Assembly (NCBI RefSeq): GCF_900129405.1
Contig: NZ_FQVQ01000017.1
Location: forward strand, 1-64,000
Source: Flavobacterium fontis
Lineage (GTDB): Bacteria; Bacteroidota; Bacteroidia; Flavobacteriales; Flavobacteriaceae
DNA: 64,000 nucleotides
Reading direction: 5' to 3'
Positions 45,438 through 53,430 of the stretch are shown piece after piece. The translations under genes and the position numbers were made by a program. Numbering within the stretch: position 1 is the stretch's first letter; every line of letters starts with the position of its first letter. A model generated the notes under the pieces. That model searched no databases. It had not been told where the DNA came from and saw only the letters and a program-made list of their open reading frames with translations.

Positions 45438-45868
45438 GCCGTTTTTTTCCACTTCCACAATGCTAACATAAAAATTGAAAAGAAAACAAATAGGCTTATT
45501 ATAAAACAAAAGAGTAGTCCAACAGGTATAATTATTGTGTTCCATTTATAAGCAATGGGATTTCCAAGATAATATCCGGGACTCTTATAATCACTCAAAT
45601 TTGAAAAAACAAAGAAAACAAACGGAATATTAAACATCAACTATTGAGTAAATTTTATTCTAAATCTTAAGTATTTTTCAATCACTAAAAAAATAGAACC
45701 TAATGCAAAATATAGCAAGGATATGAATATCGCGAAATCATTTCCAGAAATTACGTAGAATGTATCATCAATATTAAAAACTTGCTTGTTTTGACTTATG
45801 ATTGAATACAAACTCAAGATTATTCCAGTTGCGAAATATAAATGTGATATTTTAATTATTTTTTTCAT
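45428..45868 (-). pseudogene. Membrane protein gene interrupted by an in-frame TAG
   Basis: From ATG 45868 (MKKIIKISHLYFATG) the frame runs 75 codons, meets TAG at 45643-45641, and continues open for another 70 codons to TAA at 45428. Read through, it gives a protein of about 146 residues with four hydrophobic segments, two before and two after the stop. It may be a broken gene, two small genes (the second from ATG 45637), or a readthrough product. The final TAA is the attC core. Confidence 0.6.
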
Positions 45869-46628
45869 CGTCAAATTTGAAGATTTCTTCTTCATTGTCA
45901 ATCATATAGCTTAGGCACTTTTCAAAGTTGCTTTTAACCGTCTTGCTTAGAAAATTCTTCCATTCAGGTTCATCTTCATGTCTAATAAATGCGAGTAAAG
46001 CCAATGCATAGGCCCATTCGTCAATTGTTAAATAACCTAATTTGCTGTGTCCCCAACGGTCAATCTTATTATAAAACTGAAAGGCACAATTTGCATTGAA
46101 AATTCCAAGTCCGAAAAAGACTGTTGTAAAGTCGGTAAGCATTTCATCGTTTTGATCAAGCTTTTTCTCGCCAAGTAACTTTATATGAGAAAGTTCATGA
46201 GCAATTGTAGCAATCAAACTGTCAGGCCTTTCTAAAATTGCTTCATCGAGTGAAATAATGTATTTGCCATCAACTTTTTCATTGTGATATAATCCTGCGG
46301 CTTCTGGATTTTCGGGGTCTGATTCCAAAAAAATCACAGATGTTCCCAAGTTAATTTCCTTTAGTCCGTTGTTGTAAAAGTCTACCTTAATCTCATTTGG
46401 GTCAAGGTTCATATTGCTACAAATAATTTTAATAGCGTCAATGGCATTACCTCTGCTATTATTCCATCTTATTGGAAAGTCTGAAATTGTTGGTGTCAGG
46501 ATTCTACGGTCTTCTATTTTTGGTTCAGGAAACTCCTGCATCAGCCAAAGAAAATTGTTCTCGAAGTACTTTCTCAACGCTTTGTCGAGCGGTTCGTATT
46601 TTTTATTTGATCTCAAAAAATTGAACAT
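45852..46628 (-). CDS. Putative HExxH zinc metallopeptidase
   Basis: 258 residues, no signal peptide. IATIAHELSHIKLLGE places HELSH at 144-148, with a downstream acidic NDEMLTDFTTVFFGLG whose E162 or D166 could be the third zinc ligand, as in gluzincin-like peptidases. It overlaps the start of the downstream membrane protein gene by 17 nt, so the two form a two-gene cassette. A protease paired with a membrane protein could be a regulatory or immunity pair, but that is speculation. Confidence 0.7.
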   Translation of the reverse strand: MFNFLRSNKKYEPLDKALRKYFENNFLWLMQEFPEPKIEDRRILTPTISDFPIRWNNSRGNAIDAIKIICSNMNLDPNEIKVDFYNNGLKEINLGTSVIFLESDPENPEAAGLYHNEKVDGKYIISLDEAILERPDSLIATIAHELSHIKLLGEKKLDQNDEMLTDFTTVFFGLGIFNANCAFQFYNKIDRWGHSKLGYLTIDEWAYALALLAFIRHEDEPEWKNFLSKTVKSNFEKCLSYMIDNEEEIFKFDDEKNN

Positions 46629-46645
46629 GGTCGTCTTTTAAAATA

Positions 46646-46784
46646 CCTTTTAACGTTTCGCCGCTAACCGACTGTTGCGAAGCCAGCGAACTATGGACTA
46701 TCTGCTAAAATAAAAAGATTTACGAGAAAAATAGGGTGGAAGCCAAGAAAAACCTGCAATGATTACTAACCACTGTTGTGCGAC
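46646..46784 (-). repeat. attC site 16 (main type, short spacer)
   Basis: TTAACGTTTCGCCGCTAACC at the left, ATGATTACTAACCACTGTTG at the right; spacer CTGCTAAAATAAAAAG. Confidence 0.7.
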
Positions 46785-46788
46785 GTTC

Positions 46789-47331
46789 CTATTTGACAGC
46801 TATTCTATATGATTTTAATTTTTTTTTATTAGCGCATTCAAAATAATAACCATAAATGTATGGTTTGCCTTTTTCATTCTTGACAGAGTCTATTGTGAAA
46901 TTATTTGGTAAAAAATCCTCATTAATAATTTCATAGCCTTTCATTTTATTCGCAATAATTGAATAATGCGGCTGAACACAATTACCATTTTCAAATGGTT
47001 CGCAATTATAATATTTTACAATAGTTGCTGAATTATTTAGTGGTTTAATTTCAAGAAAATCAATAGCTTTTTTTCCAAGATTTTCTTTTAATTCTGGATT
47101 AAATGTTTCAAAATTAAGTTCAGATTCAATTAGAAATCCTTTTTTCTTAAAATGTTTATTCAATATTAATTCAGCTTTTTCTTCGTCCAAAACATTTCGT
47201 TTAGTATTTGCGTCAAAATTGAGAATCAGTAAGGTAGAATCTCTGTAAGTTTTATTTTGCGTCAACTTGATTTCTTTCCTTTTACAACAAGAAAGAAGTA
47301 TGAAAAAGCTGAACAAGACGATTTTCTTCAT
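46789..47331 (-). CDS. Lipoprotein of unknown function
   Basis: 180 residues from ATG 47331 (MKKIVLFSFFILLSCC), a type II signal peptide; an upstream start at 47364 would bury it. Mature part contains a Cys-containing loop (YYNCEPFENGNCVQPHYSI) that may form a disulfide, and ends YGYYFECANKKKLKSYRI. No family recognised. Confidence 0.6.
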   Translation of the reverse strand: MKKIVLFSFFILLSCCKRKEIKLTQNKTYRDSTLLILNFDANTKRNVLDEEKAELILNKHFKKKGFLIESELNFETFNPELKENLGKKAIDFLEIKPLNNSATIVKYYNCEPFENGNCVQPHYSIIANKMKGYEIINEDFLPNNFTIDSVKNEKGKPYIYGYYFECANKKKLKSYRIAVK

Positions 47332-47353
47332 TTGACTCGACTGTTTTGGAATG

Positions 47354-47490
47354 TTACACAACATGCCGCGGCTTGCCGAAGTTGGCGGTTTGGAACACTA
47401 AAATGTCTATACGTTCCAATGTTTGTTTGAAACACAAAAGTTCGAATTCGCATTGTCTCGCCATTTTTGGGTTGGTGCTGTTAGCGGCTG
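47354..47490 (-). repeat. attC site 17 (second type)
   Basis: CACAACATGCCGCGGCTTGC then CGAAGTTGGCGG at the left; CGCCATTTTTGGGTTGGTGC then TGTTAGCGG at the right. The spacer has GGAACACTAAAATGTC, not CTAAGATA. Confidence 0.75.
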
Positions 47491-47502
47491 GCATTTTTAT
47501 CG

Positions 47503-48300
47503 TTACCATATTTTTCTAATAAGTTTCAGTAATGGAAATTCTTTCCTGTCAGTTGGTTTGTCAAACGGAGTGTCGTTAATATCATTTTGTGTGGTAACTA
47601 TTGTTGTTTCACTTTGACTGTCGTCATAACTTTTCATTTCTAATTCAAATCGTTCGTCTTCGTCAAGCGGTTGCTCCAAGTCTGCACCACCTTTATGTGC
47701 AAATTGAACATAGTCTTTTGGTGGTGTTGGCAATTTGCGTTCACATTCCTTTGAACAGAGATTTGTCAAAAGAGGTAAAACATCTGTGCCTACATTTAGA
47801 GAAATCCAAAGTTGATTTGTTTGCTCGTAAGTCATAGTCTTACCACAAACGCTACAATTTACAGTGTCGCCTGAATACCGAACTGGATTATGAGTCAAAC
47901 GAGGAAAGCCCATTCTGTTTTTCCAATTTCCATACAAGGCTCTTGTACTCACTCTGCTGTCTTTTAGGTTTTTGCATTTTGTAATTTCGTAGGGAAACCA
48001 ATGTAAGTCGTATGAGGTGTAAGGGTCAAAATATTCAAGAGCTTCCATTTGTCCAATTTCTGGGGGAATACGTTTCAGTTTACTACCGTAGAGCCAAACC
48101 TTTTTAACCTTCGTCAGTTTTGAGATCGTCTCAGGTAAAGTATGAATTTGAGCAAACAACTCTTGTCCAAGTTCTTCTACGGGTGAAAATTCGTCACGAT
48201 TTTCTGCTGCTACCTTGTCAACATAAGCACATAGTTTTTTCCAAGCAACAGAATTTCTGTCTTGTACGTCATTCTCTATTTTGGAAATTCTTTTGTTCAT
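47503..48300 (-). CDS. Leucine-rich-repeat protein with a Cys cluster
   Basis: 265 residues, cytoplasmic by sequence. Three to four LRR-like units (LPETISKLTKVKKVWLYGSK, LKRIPPEIGQMEALEYFD, FPYEITKCKNLKD) are followed by a possible zinc site, CSVCGK and, about 30 residues on, CSKEC. The C-terminus ends FPLLKLIRKIW, a basic-aromatic tail similar to the KLKRMWS end of the protein at 52245-53234. Probably protein-binding; function unknown. Confidence 0.65.
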   Translation of the reverse strand: MNKRISKIENDVQDRNSVAWKKLCAYVDKVAAENRDEFSPVEELGQELFAQIHTLPETISKLTKVKKVWLYGSKLKRIPPEIGQMEALEYFDPYTSYDLHWFPYEITKCKNLKDSRVSTRALYGNWKNRMGFPRLTHNPVRYSGDTVNCSVCGKTMTYEQTNQLWISLNVGTDVLPLLTNLCSKECERKLPTPPKDYVQFAHKGGADLEQPLDEDERFELEMKSYDDSQSETTIVTTQNDINDTPFDKPTDRKEFPLLKLIRKIW

Positions 48301-48333
48301 TGTCGTATCCTATTGTGTGATTTCGCCGATGCT

Positions 48334-48499
48334 TGCCACTAACATTCCGCGGCTTGCCTACTGTGGCGGTCTATGCGAAAAGTTTTTCTTCCACTAAGAT
48401 AAACGTTTTTTGCTTCGCACCGTTCGCTTCGTTCGTGTCGTGAAAATAGGGTGGAAGCCAAGAAAAACAAGCAATGGCCACTAACCACTGTTAGCGGTT
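48334..48499 (-). repeat. attC site 18 (main type, long spacer)
   Basis: CACTAACATTCCGCGGCTTG at the left, ATGGCCACTAACCACTGTTA at the right; spacer ACTAAGATAAACG and GCACCGTTCGCTTCGTTCG. GTTAGCGGT (48490-48498) is exactly complementary to ACCGCTAAC (48799-48807). Confidence 0.85.
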
Positions 48500-48504
48500 C
48501 GGTT

Positions 48505-48756
48505 TTATTTTTCAGGATAAAAGTTTACTAAACACATTATTAACACAATCAAAAAAAGTAATCCTATTATCCGATTATTAAATGAATGTCCAATTTCGTC
48601 ATAATAGTTATCGCTTTCAGGTCCGTAAATATATTCTTTGAAAGTAAACTTTGGTTTGTTAAAAATAGTTCTCCAAATTGTTCCAAATGTATAACGTACT
48701 GTTCCACCTAAGAAGTTTAGATAAAAACGTACAGATAGAATTTTCAATATGTCCAT
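48505..48756 (-). CDS. Small membrane protein of unknown function
   Basis: 83 residues; an amphipathic N-terminal part (LKILSVRFYLNFLGGTVRY) and one C-terminal transmembrane helix (IIGLLFLIVLIMCLVNF), so tail-anchored. The cassette is the shortest complete one here and its two ends are perfectly complementary. Confidence 0.5.
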   Translation of the reverse strand: MDILKILSVRFYLNFLGGTVRYTFGTIWRTIFNKPKFTFKEYIYGPESDNYYDEIGHSFNNRIIGLLFLIVLIMCLVNFYPEK

Positions 48757-48798
48757 TGCTTTTTTACTTATAGTTTTTTACGCAAACTTAGGATACTG

Positions 48799-48929
48799 AC
48801 CGCTAACGTTTTCGGGGGTAGCCGACTGTGGCGGTCAAAGCGAAACGATTTTTCCTAACTGAGATAAACGTTTTTCGTGAACACGTAAAATAAAAAACTA
48901 GCCATTGTGCCAAACCGCTGTTACCGGCA
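48799..48929 (-). repeat. attC site 19 (main left arm, short spacer)
   Basis: CGCTAACGTTTTCGGGGGTA at the left and GCCATTGTGCCAAACCGCTG at the right; spacer GAGATAAACGTTTTTCGTGA lacks the insert. Confidence 0.8.
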
Positions 48930-48932
48930 GGT

Positions 48933-49496
48933 TTAATCTCTTGGGAATGGTTTGTCACGTAGATAAAGTTTAATTTTTTCCTTTTCTACATTATATCCAA
49001 GCTTTTCTAAGTCAGCAATTGATATTCCTTTTTTTATTTCTTTTAACTTTTCTCTTAATTCGTCACGTGATAATATTCTCTTTTCAGTTTGTTTTGCAAT
49101 TTTTGTTGAAACTATACTGTCGTAATACTTGTAATAATTTGAATTTTCACTTTCAAGGAATACATAAATATATTTAGGCTTGTTTTCTAAAATTTGGAAC
49201 TTTTTGGAAATAGCTTCTGTATTTTTTATGAATATTTTTAAATGATAAATCCCATTATTTGATTTAAATCTTATTAAATTATTATTCAATGATTTAAATT
49301 TTAAAACTGAATCATTCCTTGTTATCACTACATTTAGATATTTGTGTCGCATATCATTTCCAATAATAATTTCACTATTGTCAATTATTTGTTTTCTATC
49401 ATAAATAAAAGGAATGATAGCCAAAATCAGTATAACTAATGTTAAACTGATTATTAGTATGAAAAGTTTAGAATAAATCAGCTTTCGTGAAATCAT
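48933..49496 (-). CDS. Membrane-anchored protein of unknown function
   Basis: 187 residues. A single N-terminal helix (FILIISLTLVILILAIIPF) leads to a periplasmic beta-rich region (IIIGNDMRHKYLNVVITRND) and a charged C-terminal region (RILSRDELREKLKEIKKGIS) ending in DLEKLGYNVEKEKIKL. No named family. Confidence 0.55.
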   Translation of the reverse strand: MISRKLIYSKLFILIISLTLVILILAIIPFIYDRKQIIDNSEIIIGNDMRHKYLNVVITRNDSVLKFKSLNNNLIRFKSNNGIYHLKIFIKNTEAISKKFQILENKPKYIYVFLESENSNYYKYYDSIVSTKIAKQTEKRILSRDELREKLKEIKKGISIADLEKLGYNVEKEKIKLYLRDKPFPRD

Positions 49497-49552
49497 TTTA
49501 TTGGGTCAGAATTAAGTTTTCAGACAGATTTTTGTCCGGTGGTTTCAACTTT

Positions 49553-49682
49553 CCAGTAAAGTTCCGCGGTCAGCCTTCTGTGGCGGTCTATGTGAAACGA
49601 TTATTTCTCACTAAGATAAACGTTTTTCGTGAACACGTAAAATAAAATACTAGCCATTGCGCCAAACCGCTATTAGTAACAG
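49553..49682 (-). repeat. attC site 20 (short spacer)
   Basis: AGTAAAGTTCCGCGGTCAGC at the left, GCCATTGCGCCAAACCGCTA then TTAG at the right. Spacer and right arm are nearly identical to site 19. Confidence 0.75.
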
Positions 49683-49688
49683 TAATAA

Positions 49689-50114
49689 CTATTCTACAGT
49701 AACATAAAATTTATTATCGGTTTGATTTTTAATTGTATTGAAATCTTTACAGGTTTTACCTTCTTTAAATGTCGGACAACTGCCTATCTTTATTGTGTCA
49801 ATTCCTTTTTTGACAGCTTTAAATTTTACAATAAATTCTCCGCCGTTGCCATCAATTTTATTTGTATTCCAATCTGCCTCATAGGATTCTTTAACTATTT
49901 CGATACAGTTTATTGCGTTTTCATTTAATACACAATTGGAATATCCAGTTGTAGGATTTTCATAAAGTTTAACTGAAAACGTCTCGCCAACTTTTAATCT
50001 AAATGAGTCATTTTCTCCAGGCTCATAATAATTATGCTTGTCAAAATAATAAATAGTGGAAATCACGATCAAAATAAGTATTAGACTGGGTAATATGATT
50101 TTTAATTTTTTCAT
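49689..50114 (-). CDS. Chagasin-like (family I42) cysteine peptidase inhibitor
   Basis: 141 residues: an N-terminal membrane or signal segment (IILPSLILILIVISTIYYF) then an Ig-like fold. VGETFSVKLYENPTTGYS carries the NPTTGY loop (residues 53-58) typical of chagasin, and FKAVKKGIDTIKIG corresponds to the later conserved strand. Such inhibitors bind papain-type peptidases, here probably in the periplasm. GSCPTFKEGKTC may form a disulfide. It is one of the few cassette products with a clear predicted activity. Confidence 0.8.
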   Translation of the reverse strand: MKKLKIILPSLILILIVISTIYYFDKHNYYEPGENDSFRLKVGETFSVKLYENPTTGYSNCVLNENAINCIEIVKESYEADWNTNKIDGNGGEFIVKFKAVKKGIDTIKIGSCPTFKEGKTCKDFNTIKNQTDNKFYVTVE

Positions 50115-50140
50115 TTCTTAAGCAAGATGTTTCTAGTATT

Positions 50141-50268
50141 GCTACTAAAGTTCCGTAGCTTTGCATCTATGGCGATCCAAGCGTACGGTGGACTTTTAGG
50201 CTAAGATAGAATTTATATGTGAAAATAAGGTGATGGCATTTCATCCAAGAATAGCAGCTAACGTTTCA
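50141..50268 (-). repeat. attC site 21, gene-side core altered
   Basis: CTACTAAAGTTCCGTAGCTT at the left; at the right AATAGCAGCTAACGTTTCAG, where GGCTGTTA is replaced by a sequence looking like the other core. Spacer GGCTAAGATAGAATTTATA. Confidence 0.65.
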
Positions 50269-50276
50269 GGTTTATT

Positions 50277-50693
50277 TTATGCGTTACGAATGATAATTGC
50301 GTCAAATTCGTAATTGCTCTCAGATAGGTATTCAATAGTGAAGTTGCAATTGTTTTCTAAATAAAATTTTATGCCATAAGGCTGCTCCAGCTTACCGAAT
50401 AAAAACTCAATATCTTGTATTGTTTTCCCAATTCTATGTTCCCAAAATTTATTTTTTGTGATATCTGTGAAATCGTTGACATCTAAAACATTTCGATTTT
50501 CTATTTCTATGGAAAAAGTTTCTGTATTTGCCCTGAATATTATACTGGTTTCATTTGAAAATAATAATAAAATTGTTCCGTCAGCTTCCAACTCTCTCAA
50601 TTCAGCAGGAATATGACTCGAATCGTAATTATTGAAATGTCTTAAGCATTTTTGAATTGAAAATCCTTTAAGCTCTTTAAAACTGAAGTCCAT
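50277..50693 (-). CDS. Cytoplasmic protein of unknown function
   Basis: 138 residues, acidic, no export signal: DGTILLLFSNETSIIFRANTE and FSIEIENRNVLDVNDFTDIT suggest a beta sheet, and GKLEQPYGIKFYLENN a final helix-strand unit. The pattern resembles small immunity-type proteins; no family can be named. Confidence 0.55.
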   Translation of the reverse strand: MDFSFKELKGFSIQKCLRHFNNYDSSHIPAELRELEADGTILLLFSNETSIIFRANTETFSIEIENRNVLDVNDFTDITKNKFWEHRIGKTIQDIEFLFGKLEQPYGIKFYLENNCNFTIEYLSESNYEFDAIIIRNA

Positions 50694-50747
50694 CTTTTAT
50701 TTTTTTTCGAATACAAAGGGTATCTATTGTAAGGTTTCTTGGGCTTA

Positions 50748-50883
50748 TTGCCAACGTTTTTCTGTTTGGCGATGGGTTGCTTTTTTAGAAAATATTTAAG
50801 CAGCTAACTGAACTTTCGGCTACCACAAAATTGTCAAGCGGAGACGGAACCCAATCTTTTGGGTAGGTGCTGTTAGCGGATGC
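50748..50883 (-). repeat. attC site 22 (second type)
   Basis: CCAACGTTTTTCTGTTTGGC at the left, CCCAATCTTTTGGGTAGGTG then CTGTTAGCGGA at the right. GTTAGCGGA (50872-50880) is exactly complementary to TCCGCTAAC (51511-51519). Confidence 0.8.
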
Positions 50884-51469
50884 CTTTCTTGTCTGTAAGT
50901 TTAAAATAGTCATTGCCTTTTACGTTTATTAAGTCGTTTAGGTTTTCGTATAAATTTAGTCCTGCAAGTCCTGTTCCGTGCAGAGCAATATTTGTTTCCG
51001 TAATTAAGTAGCTGTTGTCAAGCAAGATAAAGCCTTTCTGGCTGTCGTCATCATACCAAAGAAAGTCAATTATTTTTCTGTCCTTGATATGTTTGAGTTT
51101 GTTTTCTCTATAGTCAACTTTGTAAGGCTGGTAGTCTTTAATTGCGATGTTTTGTCCGAATAAAACCTTGCGAAGTCTGTTAAAAATTGTCCGTCTTTGT
51201 TGTTGGTAGTTCTCAGCAATTTCACCAACTGTTTTATTGTCTTTGTTGACATGATAAACTGGATAGTCAGCTAAGTCAGCAAAAAGGCTTACAGCGTCTT
51301 TGTCCAAGTCCTTTATCAAAATGTCCTCACAAAAACCAAATGGGATGTCGATGATAATTTCGTTGTCAATTTCTATAAAACAGTCACCAATGTCTAAGCC
51401 ACCAACTTCAGTTTTCACTAATGAAAAGATGTTTGTAATTGTCTTATTTATGAGTTCTTCTGTCCGCAT
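50873..51469 (-). CDS. Cytoplasmic protein of unknown function
   Basis: 198 residues, acidic, no signal. IGDCFIEIDNEIIIDIPFGF, VYHVNKDNKTVGEIAENYQ and IDFLWYDDDSQKGFILLDNS are mostly strands, ending LTDKKGIR. It resembles the general plan of bacterial immunity proteins such as SMI1-like folds, but conserved residues are not evident. Its TAA stop (50873-50875) is part of the attC core. Confidence 0.55.
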   Translation of the reverse strand: MRTEELINKTITNIFSLVKTEVGGLDIGDCFIEIDNEIIIDIPFGFCEDILIKDLDKDAVSLFADLADYPVYHVNKDNKTVGEIAENYQQQRRTIFNRLRKVLFGQNIAIKDYQPYKVDYRENKLKHIKDRKIIDFLWYDDDSQKGFILLDNSYLITETNIALHGTGLAGLNLYENLNDLINVKGNDYFKLTDKKGIR

Positions 51470-51510
51470 TTGTCGGTCTGTTTGTCTTTGTCTGTTTGTT
51501 GATTAAAGTT

Positions 51511-51674
51511 TCCGCTAACGTTCCGTGGCAAGCCGACTCTGGCGATCAAAGCGAAACGATTTTTCCTTACTAAGATAAACCTTTTTTTGCTTCGCATTGT
51601 TCGCTTTGTTTGGGTCGCGAATATAGAGTAGATGTTGAGAAAATCAAGCTATAGGGGCTAGTGGCTGTCGCTCC
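51511..51674 (-). repeat. attC site 23 (main type, long spacer)
   Basis: CGCTAACGTTCCGTGGCAAG at the left, TATAGGGGCTAGTGGCTGTC at the right; spacer ACTAAGATAAACC and GCATTGTTCGCTTTGTTTGG. Confidence 0.8.
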
Positions 51675-52179
51675 ATCCAACCAGTATTTCCAGTTTTTTA
51701 AACTCATTATTTGAACCAAAATGTTTAGTGTTTCTTTTGGATCCAATTGTATGATGCTCTAAACAATCAAAACATATTTTCGAAATGCCGACAACTTTTC
51801 CTTCTTTCTTGAAGATGAATACATTTCTAAAAATTGGATCGCATGCCATAGCTTCTGTCATTTCTTCTTTCCTTTCTGTGAATATATTTGAGAGTTCTTT
51901 TAGTTTGCTCTTATCAATTTTTTGTTTTTTTGGATAATAAGTTTCTATTTTCTCAAAATACCATTTGTCATCAAGAGCTGTTGGATAGCTGTACATAAAA
52001 GCTATTTTATTAAACTCCTCTTTTTCTGTTTGCGTTGTGCTTTTGTCATCGCCAAAGAATTTATTCGATTCCTTACTAGAAATTTGATAAAGATAAGCCT
52101 CATCAAAGTCAAAGAAAGGTTTGTCTTCCTGACAACTTATAAATAAAGTGAAAAAAGCAAATAATATAATTTTTTTCAT
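51658..52179 (-). CDS. Lipoprotein of unknown function
   Basis: 173 residues with type II signal MKKIILFAFFTLFISC. Four later cysteines (AMACDPIFRN, ISKICFDCLEHH) could bind metal or form disulfides. The last residues SDSH and the TAG stop are read from the attC arm, so the natural C-terminus may have been a little different. Confidence 0.6.
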   Translation of the reverse strand: MKKIILFAFFTLFISCQEDKPFFDFDEAYLYQISSKESNKFFGDDKSTTQTEKEEFNKIAFMYSYPTALDDKWYFEKIETYYPKKQKIDKSKLKELSNIFTERKEEMTEAMACDPIFRNVFIFKKEGKVVGISKICFDCLEHHTIGSKRNTKHFGSNNEFKKLEILVGWSDSH

Positions 52180-52211
52180 TTGGTTCGAATTAAGTGCAGT
52201 CGTCTGCGATT

Positions 52212-52246
52212 GTGGCTAATGGTCCGGCTATGCGCAGTGGCGGTTT
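52212..52246 (-). repeat. attC site 24, half site
   Basis: GGCTAATGGTCCGGCTATGC then GCAGTGGCGG is one arm; the spacer and the other arm are missing, and the stop codon of the next gene lies in this arm (TAA 52247-52245). Confidence 0.7.
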
Positions 52247-53234
52247 AAGACCACATGCGTTTCAGTTTTGACCAAATGGTTGATTTAATTTCTGACTTTT
52301 CATCTTCCACTTCATCCGCTATTGCCGTATAGCCAATGTTGGCAGTAGTATTTTCTTTTCCTGTTATTCCATTTCCATTAAAGTTGAACTCTACATACTG
52401 TTGAATAGTCTTTATCCCTTTCATTTTCCAATTTTTACTGTAGAAGATACCAGAAACAGGGACATTCGTTCTTAGTTTGTATAGGTTTGACTCCTTATCA
52501 AAATCGATAAATGTCCATTGGTTTAGAAGTCTACCAACTGCAGCAGATGAATGTCCTTTTGCATTGAACAAACAGAATTTGTCAGATGTAATTATTTCTT
52601 CCAAAGGTTCAAAACCAAATACTTCACTTGGAGAAATAATCTCAAAAGTCTCATATTTTTTTGTGTTAGTATTATAGTTTAATACATTTTGAACTCTGTT
52701 GGTTCTGGGTGAAACCATTAATCTAATTGTAACGGAGTCAATCCAATAGGAATGGTCAATTTCATTTGGTTTATAAGGGATCTCTATTTCTGTCGATTCG
52801 TTACTGCTACAATCGAAAAGAAAGATTTTTGTGTAACCTGAGATTAAGACTGTTTCAGCATTAGGAGCAAATTGATTACGCATTAAGCCTCCTTTTATAT
52901 TTAGTTCTTCTTTAGTTAAATTTTCGGTGTCTATGACAATAAGAGATGGATTGTTAAGAGTAGGACAAGTCGGAATTAAACAGTATTTGCCACTATATGA
53001 GAACGGTTCGTAATTATTTGGTAAAGTCGCTAAAAAGTTTTGGGTCAATAGTTGGCTTGAAATATCCTTTTCGTTCTTATAGATTCTTAAGTCGCTCGCC
53101 CATAAACCCATTCTTATTTCATCTTCCTCTGAAAACTTGAGCTCAAATCCATTTCCATTTGAATATGAAACAGGCTTTGGTTCTGAAAATTTCTGTTCAA
53201 TGCAACCAATGATATTTATTCCGTCTTTCTTCAT
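52245..53234 (-). CDS. Cytoplasmic beta-propeller-like protein
   Basis: 329 residues, no signal peptide. Repeated beta units such as ATLPNNYEPFSYSGKYCLIP, MRNQFAPNAETVLISGYTKI and EIDHSYWIDSVTIRLMVSPR suggest an irregular propeller without WD dipeptides. The extreme C-terminus IWSKLKRMWS resembles the LIRKIW end of the protein at 47503. Its end abuts a deleted attC, so the very last codons could be secondary. Confidence 0.55.
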   Translation of the reverse strand: MKKDGINIIGCIEQKFSEPKPVSYSNGNGFELKFSEEDEIRMGLWASDLRIYKNEKDISSQLLTQNFLATLPNNYEPFSYSGKYCLIPTCPTLNNPSLIVIDTENLTKEELNIKGGLMRNQFAPNAETVLISGYTKIFLFDCSSNESTEIEIPYKPNEIDHSYWIDSVTIRLMVSPRTNRVQNVLNYNTNTKKYETFEIISPSEVFGFEPLEEIITSDKFCLFNAKGHSSAAVGRLLNQWTFIDFDKESNLYKLRTNVPVSGIFYSKNWKMKGIKTIQQYVEFNFNGNGITGKENTTANIGYTAIADEVEDEKSEIKSTIWSKLKRMWS

Positions 53235-53242
53235 TTCATATT

Positions 53243-53410
53243 ACTATCCCCGTTCTGTGGCTAGCCGAATGTAGCGGGCTATGCGAAACGATTAATTTCT
53301 TACTAAGTTAAACGTTTTTTACTACGCACCGTTCGCTTCGCACGGGTCGTGTAATCCAAACACAAAACTAGCACATACCAGTCATAGCGGCTAGCGGCTG
53401 TTAGCTGGCG
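53243..53410 (-). repeat. attC site 25 (main type, long spacer)
   Basis: CCCCGTTCTGTGGCTAGCCG at the left, TCATAGCGGCTAGCGGCTGT then TAGC at the right; spacer ACTAAGTTAAACG, GCACCGTTCGCTTCGCACGG and ACACAAAACTAGCACAT. Confidence 0.8.
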
Positions 53411-53430
53411 TTTTTCCTTTTAGGAATAAT

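Noticed and set aside
45428..45640. The downstream half (70 codons) as an independent gene of first choice
   Set aside because: It lies in the same frame as the upstream part with only a TAG between, and its helices complete a four-helix protein; a single interrupted gene is the simpler reading, though two genes remain possible.
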